Origin: Ectopseudomonas chengduensis
Lineage (GTDB): Bacteria; Pseudomonadota; Gammaproteobacteria; Pseudomonadales; Pseudomonadaceae
Direction: 5' to 3'
NCBI RefSeq assembly: GCF_900102635.1
Contig: NZ_FMZQ01000009.1
Coordinates: 155,658-219,657 of the forward strand
DNA: 64,000 nucleotides
How positions within the stretch are numbered: position 1 is the stretch's first letter; every line of letters starts with the position of its first letter. Below the pieces are notes generated by a model. The model was given only the letters and a program-made list of their open reading frames with translations. It searched no databases and had not been told where the DNA came from. Both the position numbers and the translations under genes were made by a program. Shown in pieces: positions 44,286 through 53,054 of this stretch.

Positions 44286-45191
44286 TCACTGGCGATCAAC
44301 CTCATCGGCCAGCAGCGTTTCCAGCCAGTTCATGAAGGCGCGCACCCGTCGCGGCAGATGACGCCCGTGCGGGTGCAGCAGATGCACTGGCATGGGCGGC
44401 GCGACCCAATCGTCCAGCAAGCGACACAGACTCCCACTCTGCAAATGCGTGCGCATGCCGATCAGCGGCGCCTGGATGATGCCCAGACCGCCGATGCAGG
44501 CCCCGTGGTACGCGTCGATATTGTTCACCGTTATCCGGCCACTCATGGGCAATTGCTGCAGCTTGCCGTCACGTTGATATTCGAAACCGTCTGGGCGTGT
44601 GCCAAAGGCGGTCACGTAGTGGATCAGGCTGTGCCCGCTGAGGTCGTCCAGGTTTTCGGGCGTTCCATGCTCGGCCAGATAAGCCGGGCTGGCACAGTTG
44701 ACCATGGACAGCTGGCCCAGTGGTCGCGCTACCAGGCTATCGTCGTCGATGGCGCCAATGCGCAGCACGCAATCGAAACCTTCGCGCAGTGGGTCTACGC
44801 GGCGGTCACTGCAGCCTAGTTCGATCTCCAATGCCGGATGTTGCGCGAGAAATTCATCCAGGCGTGGCGCCACCAGACGCCTGGCTATTTCCGTTGGCAT
44901 ATCCACTCGCAGGCGCCCGCTCAGTGCGCCGGCATCCTGGCGGAACAGGTTCTCCAGCTCGTCCATCTGTGCCAGCACTTCACGGGCGCGTTCGTACAGC
45001 GCCTGGCCGTCCTGGGTCGGACGCACCCGTCGGGTGGTGCGGTGCAACAGACGGGCATCGACCAGGCGTTCCAGGTCACGCACCTGCTCAGACACCGTCG
45101 AGCGCGGCAAGCCCAGACTTTCGGCGGCCTGGGTAAAACTGCTCAGTTCGGTGACACGTTGAAAGGTACGCAGCAGCTCCAGCTTGTTCAT
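44286..45191 (-). CDS. LysR family transcriptional regulator
   Basis: The 301-residue protein has a LysR winged helix (MNKLELLRTFQRVTELSSFTQAAESLGLPRSTVSEQ) and an effector-binding domain. The frame runs on upstream across the SDR promoter, but the family start is the ATG at 45191. It is divergent from the SDR gene at 45312 and most likely regulates it. The 120-bp gap contains TATCAGTATCTGATCGATCA, which has LysR-type T-N11-A symmetry. Confidence 0.92.
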   Translation of the reverse strand: MNKLELLRTFQRVTELSSFTQAAESLGLPRSTVSEQVRDLERLVDARLLHRTTRRVRPTQDGQALYERAREVLAQMDELENLFRQDAGALSGRLRVDMPTEIARRLVAPRLDEFLAQHPALEIELGCSDRRVDPLREGFDCVLRIGAIDDDSLVARPLGQLSMVNCASPAYLAEHGTPENLDDLSGHSLIHYVTAFGTRPDGFEYQRDGKLQQLPMSGRITVNNIDAYHGACIGGLGIIQAPLIGMRTHLQSGSLCRLLDDWVAPPMPVHLLHPHGRHLPRRVRAFMNWLETLLADEVDRQ

Positions 45192-45311
45192 GATGGCGGC
45201 CCAGATTGTTCGCTCGTGGCGATCAGTATTTCCGGTTTTTCTGGATTTATCAGTATCTGATCGATCAATAACCTGTGATTGAACTTCATCACCCATCACA
45301 GGAGATTCACC

Positions 45312-46070
45312 ATGACTCGCAAAATCGCACTCATCACAGGCGCCAGCCGTGGCCTCGGCCGCAGTGCGGCTAAACATCTGGCTGCTCAAGGCGTGGATAT
45401 CATAGGCACCTATCGCAGCCAGGCGGATGACGCGCAGCAGTTGGCCCACGAGATCGAAGCGCAGGGTGGCCGAGCGCTGATGCTGCAATTGGATGTCAGC
45501 GACAGCAGCAGCTTTGCCGCATTCGCCGAACGTGTGGCGGTTGGTTTGCGTGAGACCTTCGCGGCTGAGCGTTTCGATTTCCTGATCAATAACGCCGGTA
45601 TCGGCATCCATGCCGCCTTCAGCGAAACCACTGAGCAGCAGTTCGACGAACTGATGAACATCCAGCTCAAGGGCCCATTCTTTCTCACCCAGCGCCTGCT
45701 GCCGCTGATGGTCGACGGCGGCCGGATCATCAATGTCTCTACCGGCTTGGCCCGTTTCAGCTTGCCGGGTTACAGCGCCTATGCGGCGATGAAAGGTGGC
45801 GTCGAAGTGTGGACGCGCTATCTGGCCAAGGAACTGGGTCCGCGCGGCATAAGCGTGAATGTACTGGCTCCCGGCGCCATCGAGACCGACTTCGGCCATG
45901 GCGTGGTCCGCGACAATGCTGAGGTCAATGCCTTTATCGCCGGCAATACGGCACTGGGGCGGGTCGGCTTGCCCGATGATATCGGCGCAGCTTTCGCGCT
46001 GTTGCTGAGCGATGCTGGCCGCTGGATCAATGGTCAGCGTATCGAGGCGTCAGGCGGGATGTTTCTCTGA
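45312..46070 (+). CDS. SDR family oxidoreductase
   Basis: The 252-residue short-chain dehydrogenase has TGASRGLG (about 9-16), LINNAGIG (about 93) and YSAYAAMK (YxxxK, about 155-162). It is probably a 3-oxoacyl-ACP-reductase-like enzyme with an unknown substrate. ATCACAGGAGATTC supports the start. It is probably under control of the divergent LysR. Confidence 0.93.
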   Translation: MTRKIALITGASRGLGRSAAKHLAAQGVDIIGTYRSQADDAQQLAHEIEAQGGRALMLQLDVSDSSSFAAFAERVAVGLRETFAAERFDFLINNAGIGIHAAFSETTEQQFDELMNIQLKGPFFLTQRLLPLMVDGGRIINVSTGLARFSLPGYSAYAAMKGGVEVWTRYLAKELGPRGISVNVLAPGAIETDFGHGVVRDNAEVNAFIAGNTALGRVGLPDDIGAAFALLLSDAGRWINGQRIEASGGMFL

Positions 46071-46147
46071 GAGCCTGAGCGGCAGTTCCCGACGGCACCG
46101 GCTGTGGCGGTTAGAATCTCTGGGCCAGAACAGGGAGATGAGCCGCA

Positions 46148-47428
46148 ATGGGATTACCGATAGCGATAGTGGGAGCGGGTACAGCCGGCCTGGCCACTGC
46201 AATTTTCCTCGCCCGCCAGGGTTACTCGGTACGCGTGCTGGAGCGGGTCGAACAGCTGCAGCCGGTGGGCGCCGGCATCCTCTTGCAGCCTTCCGGCCTG
46301 GCTGTGCTGCAGCGTCTGGGCCTGCTGGCCGAGTGCACCGCGTTGGGTGCGCCGGTCAGCCGTCTGTACGGCACCAGCTGGCAGGGCCGGGTGATCCTCG
46401 ATACCCGTTATCACGACTGGCAGCGAGGCAGTTTCGGCCTTGGCATTCACCGCGGCGTGTTGATGACGGCATTGCTCAATGCCGCGCAGCGTGTCGGTGT
46501 GCAGGTGGAAACCGGTGTGGCGGTCAGCCGCTTCGAGCAAGCCAGCGGCCATGTTCGCTTGCTGCGCCAGGACGAGGGTGGCAATGAGCAACCCCTGGGC
46601 AATTTCGCCGCGTTGATCCTGGCCGATGGCACGCGTTCGACCCTGCGTGCGCAGATGCAGGTGCGTCAGTGGTCGCGCCCCTATCCCTGGGGCGCTCTAT
46701 GGAGCATGTTGCCAACTTCGCCGGGGACCGATTCCGGAGAACTGCGCCAGTGGTACCGCGGCTGCCGCGAGATGTTCGGGCTGATGCCGACCGGATGCAC
46801 CCACCAAGCCCGGGAGAAATCGCTGACCAGCCTGTTCTGGAGCCTGCCGCTTAGTGAACATGATGCGTGGCGCAAGAGTGGCCTGGAGGCCTGGAAAACC
46901 CGCGTGCGCAACCTCGCTGGCGATGCTTCAGAGGCCTATCTGCAGCAGATCGATGATCCCGCACAACTGACCCTGGCGGCCTATGCCGACGTGCGCATGC
47001 AACGCTGGAACGATGGTCGCGTGCTTGCCATCGGTGATTGCGCCCACGCCATGAGCCCGCAACTGGGGCAGGGTGCCAATATGGCGTTGGTCGATGCTGC
47101 TGCACTGGCCGATGCGCTTGGCAATGCCGGTGACGAGCACCAGCAAGCGCTTGATTGGAACGCCATCTTCACCAGCTACGGTGATACGCGCCGTGATCAC
47201 CTGCGCTACTACCGTCAGGCCAGCCGCTTGCTGACGCCGCTGTTCCAGTCCAACAGCAACACCCTGGCCGTGCTACGCGATATCGCCCTGACGTTGGCTC
47301 GGCACAACAGTTTCGGCCGCCAGCACGCGGTGAGCACGTTGGTCGGTGCACGCGGCGGCTGGCTGTGGTCGGGGGCGCAGAAGCGCGAGCTGCATGCCTG
47401 GAAGGGCGAGCGGGAGGCGTGGGAGTAG
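46148..47428 (+). CDS. FAD-dependent monooxygenase
   Basis: The 426-residue flavoprotein has GAGTAGLATA (dinucleotide-binding fold, 9-18), an FAD/NADPH-binding segment and AIGDCAHAMSPQLGQGANMAL (GD motif) late in the sequence. It resembles UbiH/PHBH-type aromatic hydroxylases and salicylate-hydroxylase-like enzymes. The substrate is unknown. The start has GGGAGATGAGC upstream. The C-terminal 50 residues are basic. Confidence 0.9.
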   Translation: MGLPIAIVGAGTAGLATAIFLARQGYSVRVLERVEQLQPVGAGILLQPSGLAVLQRLGLLAECTALGAPVSRLYGTSWQGRVILDTRYHDWQRGSFGLGIHRGVLMTALLNAAQRVGVQVETGVAVSRFEQASGHVRLLRQDEGGNEQPLGNFAALILADGTRSTLRAQMQVRQWSRPYPWGALWSMLPTSPGTDSGELRQWYRGCREMFGLMPTGCTHQAREKSLTSLFWSLPLSEHDAWRKSGLEAWKTRVRNLAGDASEAYLQQIDDPAQLTLAAYADVRMQRWNDGRVLAIGDCAHAMSPQLGQGANMALVDAAALADALGNAGDEHQQALDWNAIFTSYGDTRRDHLRYYRQASRLLTPLFQSNSNTLAVLRDIALTLARHNSFGRQHAVSTLVGARGGWLWSGAQKRELHAWKGEREAWE

Positions 47429-47429
47429 C

Positions 47430-47909
47430 CTATCTGCCGCTGTCGCTGGCAAAGCGCTGTTCCAGAGCAGCGACGACTTGATGTAGCGCATCGATCGGAT
47501 CGACATCGTTTTGCGCGTAGATGCTGCATGAGGCCATATCGTCCGGGTAGCCGAACTCCGCATAGAGTTCCTGCAACCGTTCGATCTTGTCCTCATCGGC
47601 AAGCGAGGAGTGTTGCAGTTCCGAGAGCATGGCTAGCCGCCATTTCTCCAGAGCATGCGACCGTTTTTCCTGAAGATCGATACCCTCTTTCTTGCACAGG
47701 GTTGCCAGCAAGGCGACTACTTCGTCATCACTCAGGGCGTCGCTGCCGGCCAGAACGGCAATATCACTGTCCTGCTGACCAGCAGACAGTAGTTTGAAGG
47801 CATGCTCGGATACGGCGTCCTTGTTTATCCAGCCGTTATTCAAGCCGATCGCCAGGGTCGGCCAGTCAACCAGGTTGCGCTTAGCAAGCTCGGGAAAATA
47901 TTCGTTCAT
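47430..47909 (-). CDS. DUF2247-like protein, probable immunity gene
   Basis: The 159-residue soluble alpha-helical protein has VDWPTLAIGLNNGWI near the start and FGYPDDMASCSIYAQND near the end, resembling DUF2247. That family is common next to polymorphic toxins and in immunity islands. An AAGGGG site lies upstream. It is the last gene of a minus-strand series that begins with a toxin gene at 51443. Confidence 0.55.
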   Translation of the reverse strand: MNEYFPELAKRNLVDWPTLAIGLNNGWINKDAVSEHAFKLLSAGQQDSDIAVLAGSDALSDDEVVALLATLCKKEGIDLQEKRSHALEKWRLAMLSELQHSSLADEDKIERLQELYAEFGYPDDMASCSIYAQNDVDPIDALHQVVAALEQRFASDSGR

Positions 47910-48006
47910 TACTACCCCTTAAGGTCTGGCAACTTGGTTGGGGAAGCCTGTCACTTTCCCGCCAGGAATGAAGCGTCGATGCGTAACTCGCTGGTGATGG
48001 ATTTAC

Positions 48007-48477
48007 TCATTGCTCTTCTGTATCTGCGAGGGACCATCTGGCTATGGTGACGAAGACTTCACCGCTATCGGTGTCGCAAATATAACGAGCTTCTCCGCAT
48101 GAATTGCCATGTTTGGTAAGTAGATTACTGTTCCAGCATTGGGAAATTATTTGCGCTAGAGCGATAGCCTGCTCGGTTGTCAAGTTGTCAAACAGTCCTG
48201 TGATTTCCAGTAAATTCATCCAGTACTGAGTGCGATCCATATCTTGTGTTGTTTTTATGAGGTCTAGGTAACGATTCGCATCGAAAAGCTCGCCAATAAA
48301 TGCCCGGTCGTCGACAATTTCTATTGCGGGAGACATTAGTTGTGCGTAGTGGAGGAGGAAATCGAAGTGCAGGGGAGTAGTGGCATATACAGCTTGCACG
48401 TAGTCGATGCCGGAAGTAGCTGGATCGTTGTTGGCTTTCTTGAAATCAGTAAAGCTGAATAGTTGATCATTATGCAT
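48007..48477 (-). CDS. Unknown protein in immunity array
   Basis: The 156-residue soluble protein is mostly helical, with a C-terminal strand (YICDTDSGEVFVTIARW). No family is recognised. The AT-rich composition, size and position after a toxin gene suggest an orphan immunity protein; this is inference. Confidence 0.5.
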   Translation of the reverse strand: MHNDQLFSFTDFKKANNDPATSGIDYVQAVYATTPLHFDFLLHYAQLMSPAIEIVDDRAFIGELFDANRYLDLIKTTQDMDRTQYWMNLLEITGLFDNLTTEQAIALAQIISQCWNSNLLTKHGNSCGEARYICDTDSGEVFVTIARWSLADTEEQ

Positions 48478-48558
48478 GTGTGTTGTTCTCGCCTAAGATT
48501 TTCCTGACGCAGGCCGGCAACGGTACGCTGAATTAGCGGTGAAGAACGTGCGCAGGTA

Positions 48559-49032
48559 TCATTGATCCGTGTTTATGACTATCAGGGGCTGGTCACTCCA
48601 GGCAACCTGGTTTTCAGCGAATAGGCTGTGGAGCGCTGCGACAAACCCCTGACTTAGTTCCCCTTGAGGAAGATCACGAATTCCAAACTTCTCGATAAGT
48701 CTATGGCATCTGTCTGTGGCACTGATATCCCATAGATACCAATGTGAGGTTTCCTCTATGTCCGAGCGGAAAGGGTCATGACGGGCAAGTGACTTTATGT
48801 AATCGAGTGCAATGGACTTCTGCGTCGAAAAGTCGTCAGCTTTCAAGGATGGAATATGGAGGAGGTTACTAGCGAAAAGGCGATAGAGCGTATCTACCGC
48901 CAACTGCCAATGCAGAGTGGTGTCCTTGCTGTTTGTCAGTCCACTGGTCATGGCATCCGCGCAATAGCTGTCGTAGCAGAACACACGTAGCCAATCTTGA
49001 ATTGCTAGTGCGGGAAATTCATATACGCTCAT
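48559..49032 (-). CDS. Unknown protein in immunity array
   Basis: The 157-residue soluble protein has no recognised family. The N-terminal MSVYEFPALAIQDWLRVFC is followed by helical, aromatic-rich sequence. Its size and acidic charge fit an immunity protein. It lies in a series of five small genes on the minus strand, each separated by about 70-100 bp. Confidence 0.5.
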   Translation of the reverse strand: MSVYEFPALAIQDWLRVFCYDSYCADAMTSGLTNSKDTTLHWQLAVDTLYRLFASNLLHIPSLKADDFSTQKSIALDYIKSLARHDPFRSDIEETSHWYLWDISATDRCHRLIEKFGIRDLPQGELSQGFVAALHSLFAENQVAWSDQPLIVINTDQ

Positions 49033-49105
49033 TGACTGTTTCTGTTCTTTCAGGAGTTAAGGTTTTGCTGGTGCTCTGTTTTTTGTAATGATAATGCTGA
49101 AAGAA

Positions 49106-49531
49106 TCAGATATCCGGATAGGTTTCCAGAAACCATTCGAGGGTGTCTTGGATTCGATGGCTGTCCTGTGAATTCAGATTCCTGATTGTCTCTTTCAACA
49201 CCTTTGCCGCTTCGAGTATTTCAGGGTGATCCACCACAACGCCGGAGTCTTCGGTGATGCATTCGATCATGGCACTCAGTGTCGCTGTGTTCAGGGGCAT
49301 GGGTGAGTTTTTTATTAGCTCAATGCCTTTATGGAGATTGACTGAGTAAAGCGTCCCGAAAGCCGATGCCTGGAAATATTCGTCACCCTTGTTGTCACGC
49401 AGAATGTCTACTGCCAAGTGCTCTGCGACGGCTTTGTTCAGGTGTTGCAGTTGGTGCAGTGCTTCTGCCGCTGTGTCGTAGTCACCGAGGTTGGCGACTT
49501 CCTCTAGTAGCTCCTCTTCTGTCCTGTTCAT
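49106..49531 (-). CDS. Small helical protein, possible Imm30-like immunity protein
   Basis: The 141-residue acidic alpha-helical protein resembles HEAT-like immunity proteins (the Imm30 group), with helical repeats around DYDTAAEALHQLQHLNKAV and FGTLYSVNLHKGIELIKNS. The assignment is tentative. It is AT-rich and co-directional with the toxin. Confidence 0.5.
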   Translation of the reverse strand: MNRTEEELLEEVANLGDYDTAAEALHQLQHLNKAVAEHLAVDILRDNKGDEYFQASAFGTLYSVNLHKGIELIKNSPMPLNTATLSAMIECITEDSGVVVDHPEILEAAKVLKETIRNLNSQDSHRIQDTLEWFLETYPDI

Positions 49532-49596
49532 AATCAGAAATGGGGCGCCCTTTTGAGGTGAGTATTTGGTTTTTGAAGTTATTTGGGGGATGTAAT

Positions 49597-49965
49597 TTAT
49601 GTATTGGTTTTGTTGATGTCTGGGCGTTGTTTGGAGAGACTTATGAAGTCTTGATTATTGTGTAGGCGGAAGATGAGTTCTTTGGTGAGGTCTCTGTATA
49701 CATCTTTATCCGGCGTGTCAGTGGCTACGAATTGCACCTTGTTGATTTGGTAGTTTGATTGGAGTTGATGATTTATTTCTTTTAAGCCGGTGATGACTTG
49801 GGTGAGCACATCATCGCTTTTGATCGTATTTTCATGAGGTTCACTGGAAGCAAGGTCGCTGATTTCTATGGATTCACTATGTCCAAGCGATAGCCCAAGC
49901 AGGTTATGTTGAGGGCCGGTTATGCGGATGACTTTGTAATAGGGGGCATCGTAAAGGAATTGCAT
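49597..49965 (-). CDS. Probable cognate immunity protein of the toxin
   Basis: The 122-residue acidic protein is unknown to me. Its ATG lies two bases after the toxin stop codon (TAA, AA, ATG), so translation is coupled and it is the best candidate for the cognate immunity protein. The sequence is AT-rich with no signal peptide, so protection would be cytoplasmic. Confidence 0.6.
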   Translation of the reverse strand: MQFLYDAPYYKVIRITGPQHNLLGLSLGHSESIEISDLASSEPHENTIKSDDVLTQVITGLKEINHQLQSNYQINKVQFVATDTPDKDVYRDLTKELIFRLHNNQDFISLSKQRPDINKTNT

Positions 49966-49967
49966 TT

Positions 49968-51443
49968 TTAATTTTCCAGTTTGGGTGCAGGGTAGCGACG
50001 CTCTGCTGCATTATGGGCATCAGTGTATCCGGAGTCATTTCTCCGCATGTACCATGCTTCTGCTGTTTCATGCCTTAATAGTTTCATGTCGTCAGGAGTG
50101 TGGGTTCCATTTTCCAGTCTCTTCCAAGCATTGGCGATGCCCATGTCGCTGTCGAATCTGGCGCGTTGAGCTGGAATTCCATATTCCACATAGCGATCAA
50201 GCAGGTGTTCCTCGTAAAACAAGTGATCCTTCACCTTTTGAACATTTTCTATCTTGATCCCGGTATTTTTTGATATGTCGGCAACATCGGTATTACTTGC
50301 CCGAATAGCTTCATAGGCTTCATCTGCTGTGCCGGAGAAATATCCTGAACCGGTCTGCCGTCTGCGCCCTTCCTCAGCAGGCGTTTGTACCGTTCCTGGT
50401 TTTACCTCCTTTGGGCGCGTCACTTCCACTGTCCGCGCCCCAGTCCCGCTCCCTCTCGCTCTGCCACCGCGCCTGATCCTTGCGCGTTTCAAGGCCGCGC
50501 TAAGGCGCTTCAGGGCGTTGCCCAGACGTGCAAGCTTGTCCAGATAGCTTACCGATGCCGCACCACGCGCGGCCAGGCCGATGCCGCCGGTGAAGACGAT
50601 CAGCAGGGCTGCCAGTACGATTTCGAACAGTGCGCCGCCGCTGAACTCGGCCACTTCCTCGACGTTCTGCGCCTTGGCGTAGTCGACGGCGAAGCGGCCG
50701 AGCATGGCTTTGCTGGGGCCGTCTTCGTAGATGAAACAGGTCAGTTCGTAGGCTTCGGCCAGTTGCTCACGGGTGATGCTGCTCGGGTCGAAGCCCAGCG
50801 CCTCCACCAGCTCTCGATGCTGTTCAGCGCTGAACTGGCGATTGTATGCGGTCAGCCAGGTTTCTCCCTCGCTGGCGCGCGCCTGCCAGGCGCTGCGCAG
50901 GGCATTGGAGAAGGCGGTGAAAGGATTGACCAGGTCGGAGAATTCCTTGGCAGTCTTGAGCAGCCCCCAGGCACCGAGGAAGAAGCCATTGCCTACGGCC
51001 AGTTGTCGATGCAGGTAATTGGAGAAGGCACTGCGCTGGTCCTGAATGGCCTGCAACTGGGCTGCTTCTGCGCGTTCCGCGGCGAGAATTTCGTCCAGTA
51101 CGGCCTGTAGCTCGGCGCGGGCATTGCTGATGTCGGTATCGACATCAGCGTCAGCGAGCAACTGCGCCTGGTACTCGCCGCTGGGAATGGTCTGAATCAG
51201 GCCACCACGAGAATCCAGGCTACCGCGTACAGCATTGCCGCTGGCGGGAGAGAGGCTGTAGGGCAGATTGGCGCCCAGGCATTCGCCGTTGTCCCAGACG
51301 AAACGTAGACCGACCAGGCAACTGGAGGTCTGAGTGCTGCCGCCTTCCAATGGTCTGGGAGCCTGGCGGTGGAAATCGCCGTTGTAGGGCGCCGGCGTCG
51401 GTGCGGGGCGTTCGTTGCGATTGTTGGGGACGTAGCCGCTCAT
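49968..51443 (-). CDS. Polymorphic toxin with H-E-x-x-E C-terminal domain
   Basis: The 491-residue protein has several parts: a proline-rich N-terminus, a domain about 40-260 with a helical stretch, a hydrophobic segment about 268-300, and a basic linker (320-345). An AT-richer C-terminal domain about 365-491 begins SGTADEAYEAIRASNTDVAD and ends with LLRHETAEAWYM (H458, E459, E462). The C-terminus resembles a domain I recall from phage head-protein tails and polymorphic toxins; its activity is unknown. The HExxE pattern may be a metal site. A downstream gene begins two bases after its stop. Delivery may be by a type VI system, but none is in the window. Confidence 0.65.
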   Translation of the reverse strand: MSGYVPNNRNERPAPTPAPYNGDFHRQAPRPLEGGSTQTSSCLVGLRFVWDNGECLGANLPYSLSPASGNAVRGSLDSRGGLIQTIPSGEYQAQLLADADVDTDISNARAELQAVLDEILAAERAEAAQLQAIQDQRSAFSNYLHRQLAVGNGFFLGAWGLLKTAKEFSDLVNPFTAFSNALRSAWQARASEGETWLTAYNRQFSAEQHRELVEALGFDPSSITREQLAEAYELTCFIYEDGPSKAMLGRFAVDYAKAQNVEEVAEFSGGALFEIVLAALLIVFTGGIGLAARGAASVSYLDKLARLGNALKRLSAALKRARIRRGGRARGSGTGARTVEVTRPKEVKPGTVQTPAEEGRRRQTGSGYFSGTADEAYEAIRASNTDVADISKNTGIKIENVQKVKDHLFYEEHLLDRYVEYGIPAQRARFDSDMGIANAWKRLENGTHTPDDMKLLRHETAEAWYMRRNDSGYTDAHNAAERRYPAPKLEN

Positions 51444-51592
51444 CGTCGTGCATCCATGCTGCAGCCGGCGATATGCCGGCAGGGTCGATCATCAACGCCG
51501 ATGCTAACCAAGGACCTATGCGCAAAGTCTTGCGCAGTGGCGGGCCAGCTTTGCTTTTTGTGATCCATGCACGCAAAAAATGTCGTGGCGGT

Positions 51593-52345
51593 TCAGCCGT
51601 GCTGCAGCTCGAGCAGCGCCTTCTGGCTCAGGTCCAGCCACTCCTTGTGCAGAACTCGATAGTGCCGGGCGGAGCGGCGGGCGTGGGTCTGGATCTGTTG
51701 CAGCAGTTCGATGGCTTCGCGCTGACGTCCCAGTCGGCGCAGCAGCAGGGCATAGCGATAGTTCGCCTCGGGGCTGGCGCAGTAGCTGCCGAGGGCGCGG
51801 TATTCCTCTTCGGCCTTGAGGTCGTTGCCCTGGCCTTCCAGCGCGCGGGCATACAGCAGGTGGCCGTCGGAGGAACGGAAGTCGGGGTTGTGGGCGATCA
51901 GTTGATCGAGGCTCGCCTGACAGCCGGCGAAGTCGCCCAGGGCGAAACGTGCCCTGGCCAGGCCGAGGAGGATATCCGGGGCGTCGCTGTGGATGCCGCG
52001 CAGGGCTGTCTGATACTGCTGGGCCGCTTCTTCGGCCTGCCCCATGCGCAGCAGTTCATCGGCCAGGTTGACGCGGGTATCACGGGTGTCGCGAATCTCC
52101 AGTTCGTCGCGCAGGGCGCGCAGGTGGCGCTCGGGGTCGATGCTGTCGTGCAGGCGGTTGAGTGTCTGCCGGCCGCGTCGGCTGCCGAGCAGATCCGGCA
52201 GCATGATGCCGAGGAAGTAGATCAGGCAGCCGAGGCCGGGCAGGGCGATGATCAGGTACAGCCAGTAGCGTTCCTGGCCACTGCGAACCACGTGGAGGCC
52301 GCAGGTGACTTGGCAGGCGATGACTAGCAGGGCGAGCAGAGGCAT
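51593..52345 (-). CDS. Membrane-anchored TPR-like protein
   Basis: The 250-residue protein, counted from MPLLALLVI, has two N-terminal membrane helices (about 3-18 and 30-50) and then several TPR-like helical pairs (VNLADELLRMGQAEEAAQQYQTAL, ILLGLARARFALGDFAGCQASL, RYALLLRRLGRQREAIELLQ). TPR proteins mediate protein contacts. The role is unknown. It lies 150 bp upstream of the toxin on the same strand and need not be linked to it. Confidence 0.75.
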   Translation of the reverse strand: MPLLALLVIACQVTCGLHVVRSGQERYWLYLIIALPGLGCLIYFLGIMLPDLLGSRRGRQTLNRLHDSIDPERHLRALRDELEIRDTRDTRVNLADELLRMGQAEEAAQQYQTALRGIHSDAPDILLGLARARFALGDFAGCQASLDQLIAHNPDFRSSDGHLLYARALEGQGNDLKAEEEYRALGSYCASPEANYRYALLLRRLGRQREAIELLQQIQTHARRSARHYRVLHKEWLDLSQKALLELQHG

Positions 52346-52486
52346 GAGGCGATCCAGTCCTTTGGAGTGCGAGGGGAGGCTTATCAGAGCATGGATCGGC
52401 CCCGTTGTCAGGTGACGCATGCACGGCTGTGGCCTGCGTCACGTGGTAGGCTGCGCGGCGGATTCCATGTTCATAAGGATGCGTGC

Positions 52487-53053
52487 ATGCCGTCGTCGCT
52501 GGAGATCTTCGCCAACCTTTTCTATCTGGTTTCGGTCGTGCTGGCGGCGCGCAATTCGGTGCACACCTGGGCCGTCGGCCTGGTTGGCTGCGTGCTGTTC
52601 GGCTGGCTGTTCTTCAGCGTGCAGCTGTATGCCGATGTCACCCTGCAGATTTTCTTCATCGCCACCAGTCTGCTGGGTTGGTGGAGCTGGTTACGCGGTC
52701 GCCAGGGCGAGGCGCTGCCGATCAGCCGTGCCAGCACGGCCGGAGTGGGCTTGGCGCTGCTGCTCGCGGTGGTCGTGGCAGGCGCATACGGCGCCTTGCT
52801 GCATCATTTCACCGACGCCTATGCGCCCTTCATCGATTCCCTGGTGCTGACCTTGAGCGTGCTGGCGCAATTGCTGCTGATGCGCCGCAAGTTGGAAACC
52901 TGGTACGGCTGGCTGCTGGTGAACACGCTGGCGGTGCCGTTATTCGCCTCGCGCGAGTTGTATCTGACGGCGTTCATCTACCTGCTGTTCTGGTGCAACG
53001 CCTGGTACGGCCTGTACCGCTGGCGCCGTGAACTGAACGCGCAGACGGTCTGA
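52487..53053 (+). CDS. pnuC: Nicotinamide riboside transporter PnuC
   Basis: The 188-residue membrane protein has about seven helices and the PnuC motifs WSWLRGRQ and LLMRRKLETWYGWLLVN, together with WCNAWYGLYRWRR near the C-terminus. It imports nicotinamide riboside by facilitated diffusion. AAGGAT lies before ATG 52487. nadR begins two bases after its stop, forming an NAD-salvage operon in which NadR traps the imported riboside by phosphorylation. Confidence 0.95.
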   Translation: MPSSLEIFANLFYLVSVVLAARNSVHTWAVGLVGCVLFGWLFFSVQLYADVTLQIFFIATSLLGWWSWLRGRQGEALPISRASTAGVGLALLLAVVVAGAYGALLHHFTDAYAPFIDSLVLTLSVLAQLLLMRRKLETWYGWLLVNTLAVPLFASRELYLTAFIYLLFWCNAWYGLYRWRRELNAQTV

Positions 53054-53054
53054 G

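Noticed and set aside
49968..51443. Assigning the toxin to a named enzymatic class such as ADP-ribosyltransferase or HNH nuclease
   Set aside because: None of the defining residues of those classes is visible in the C-terminal domain; only HExxE stands out.
52420..52486. A riboswitch upstream of pnuC
   Set aside because: The leader is short, and no conserved structure that I recognise can be drawn.
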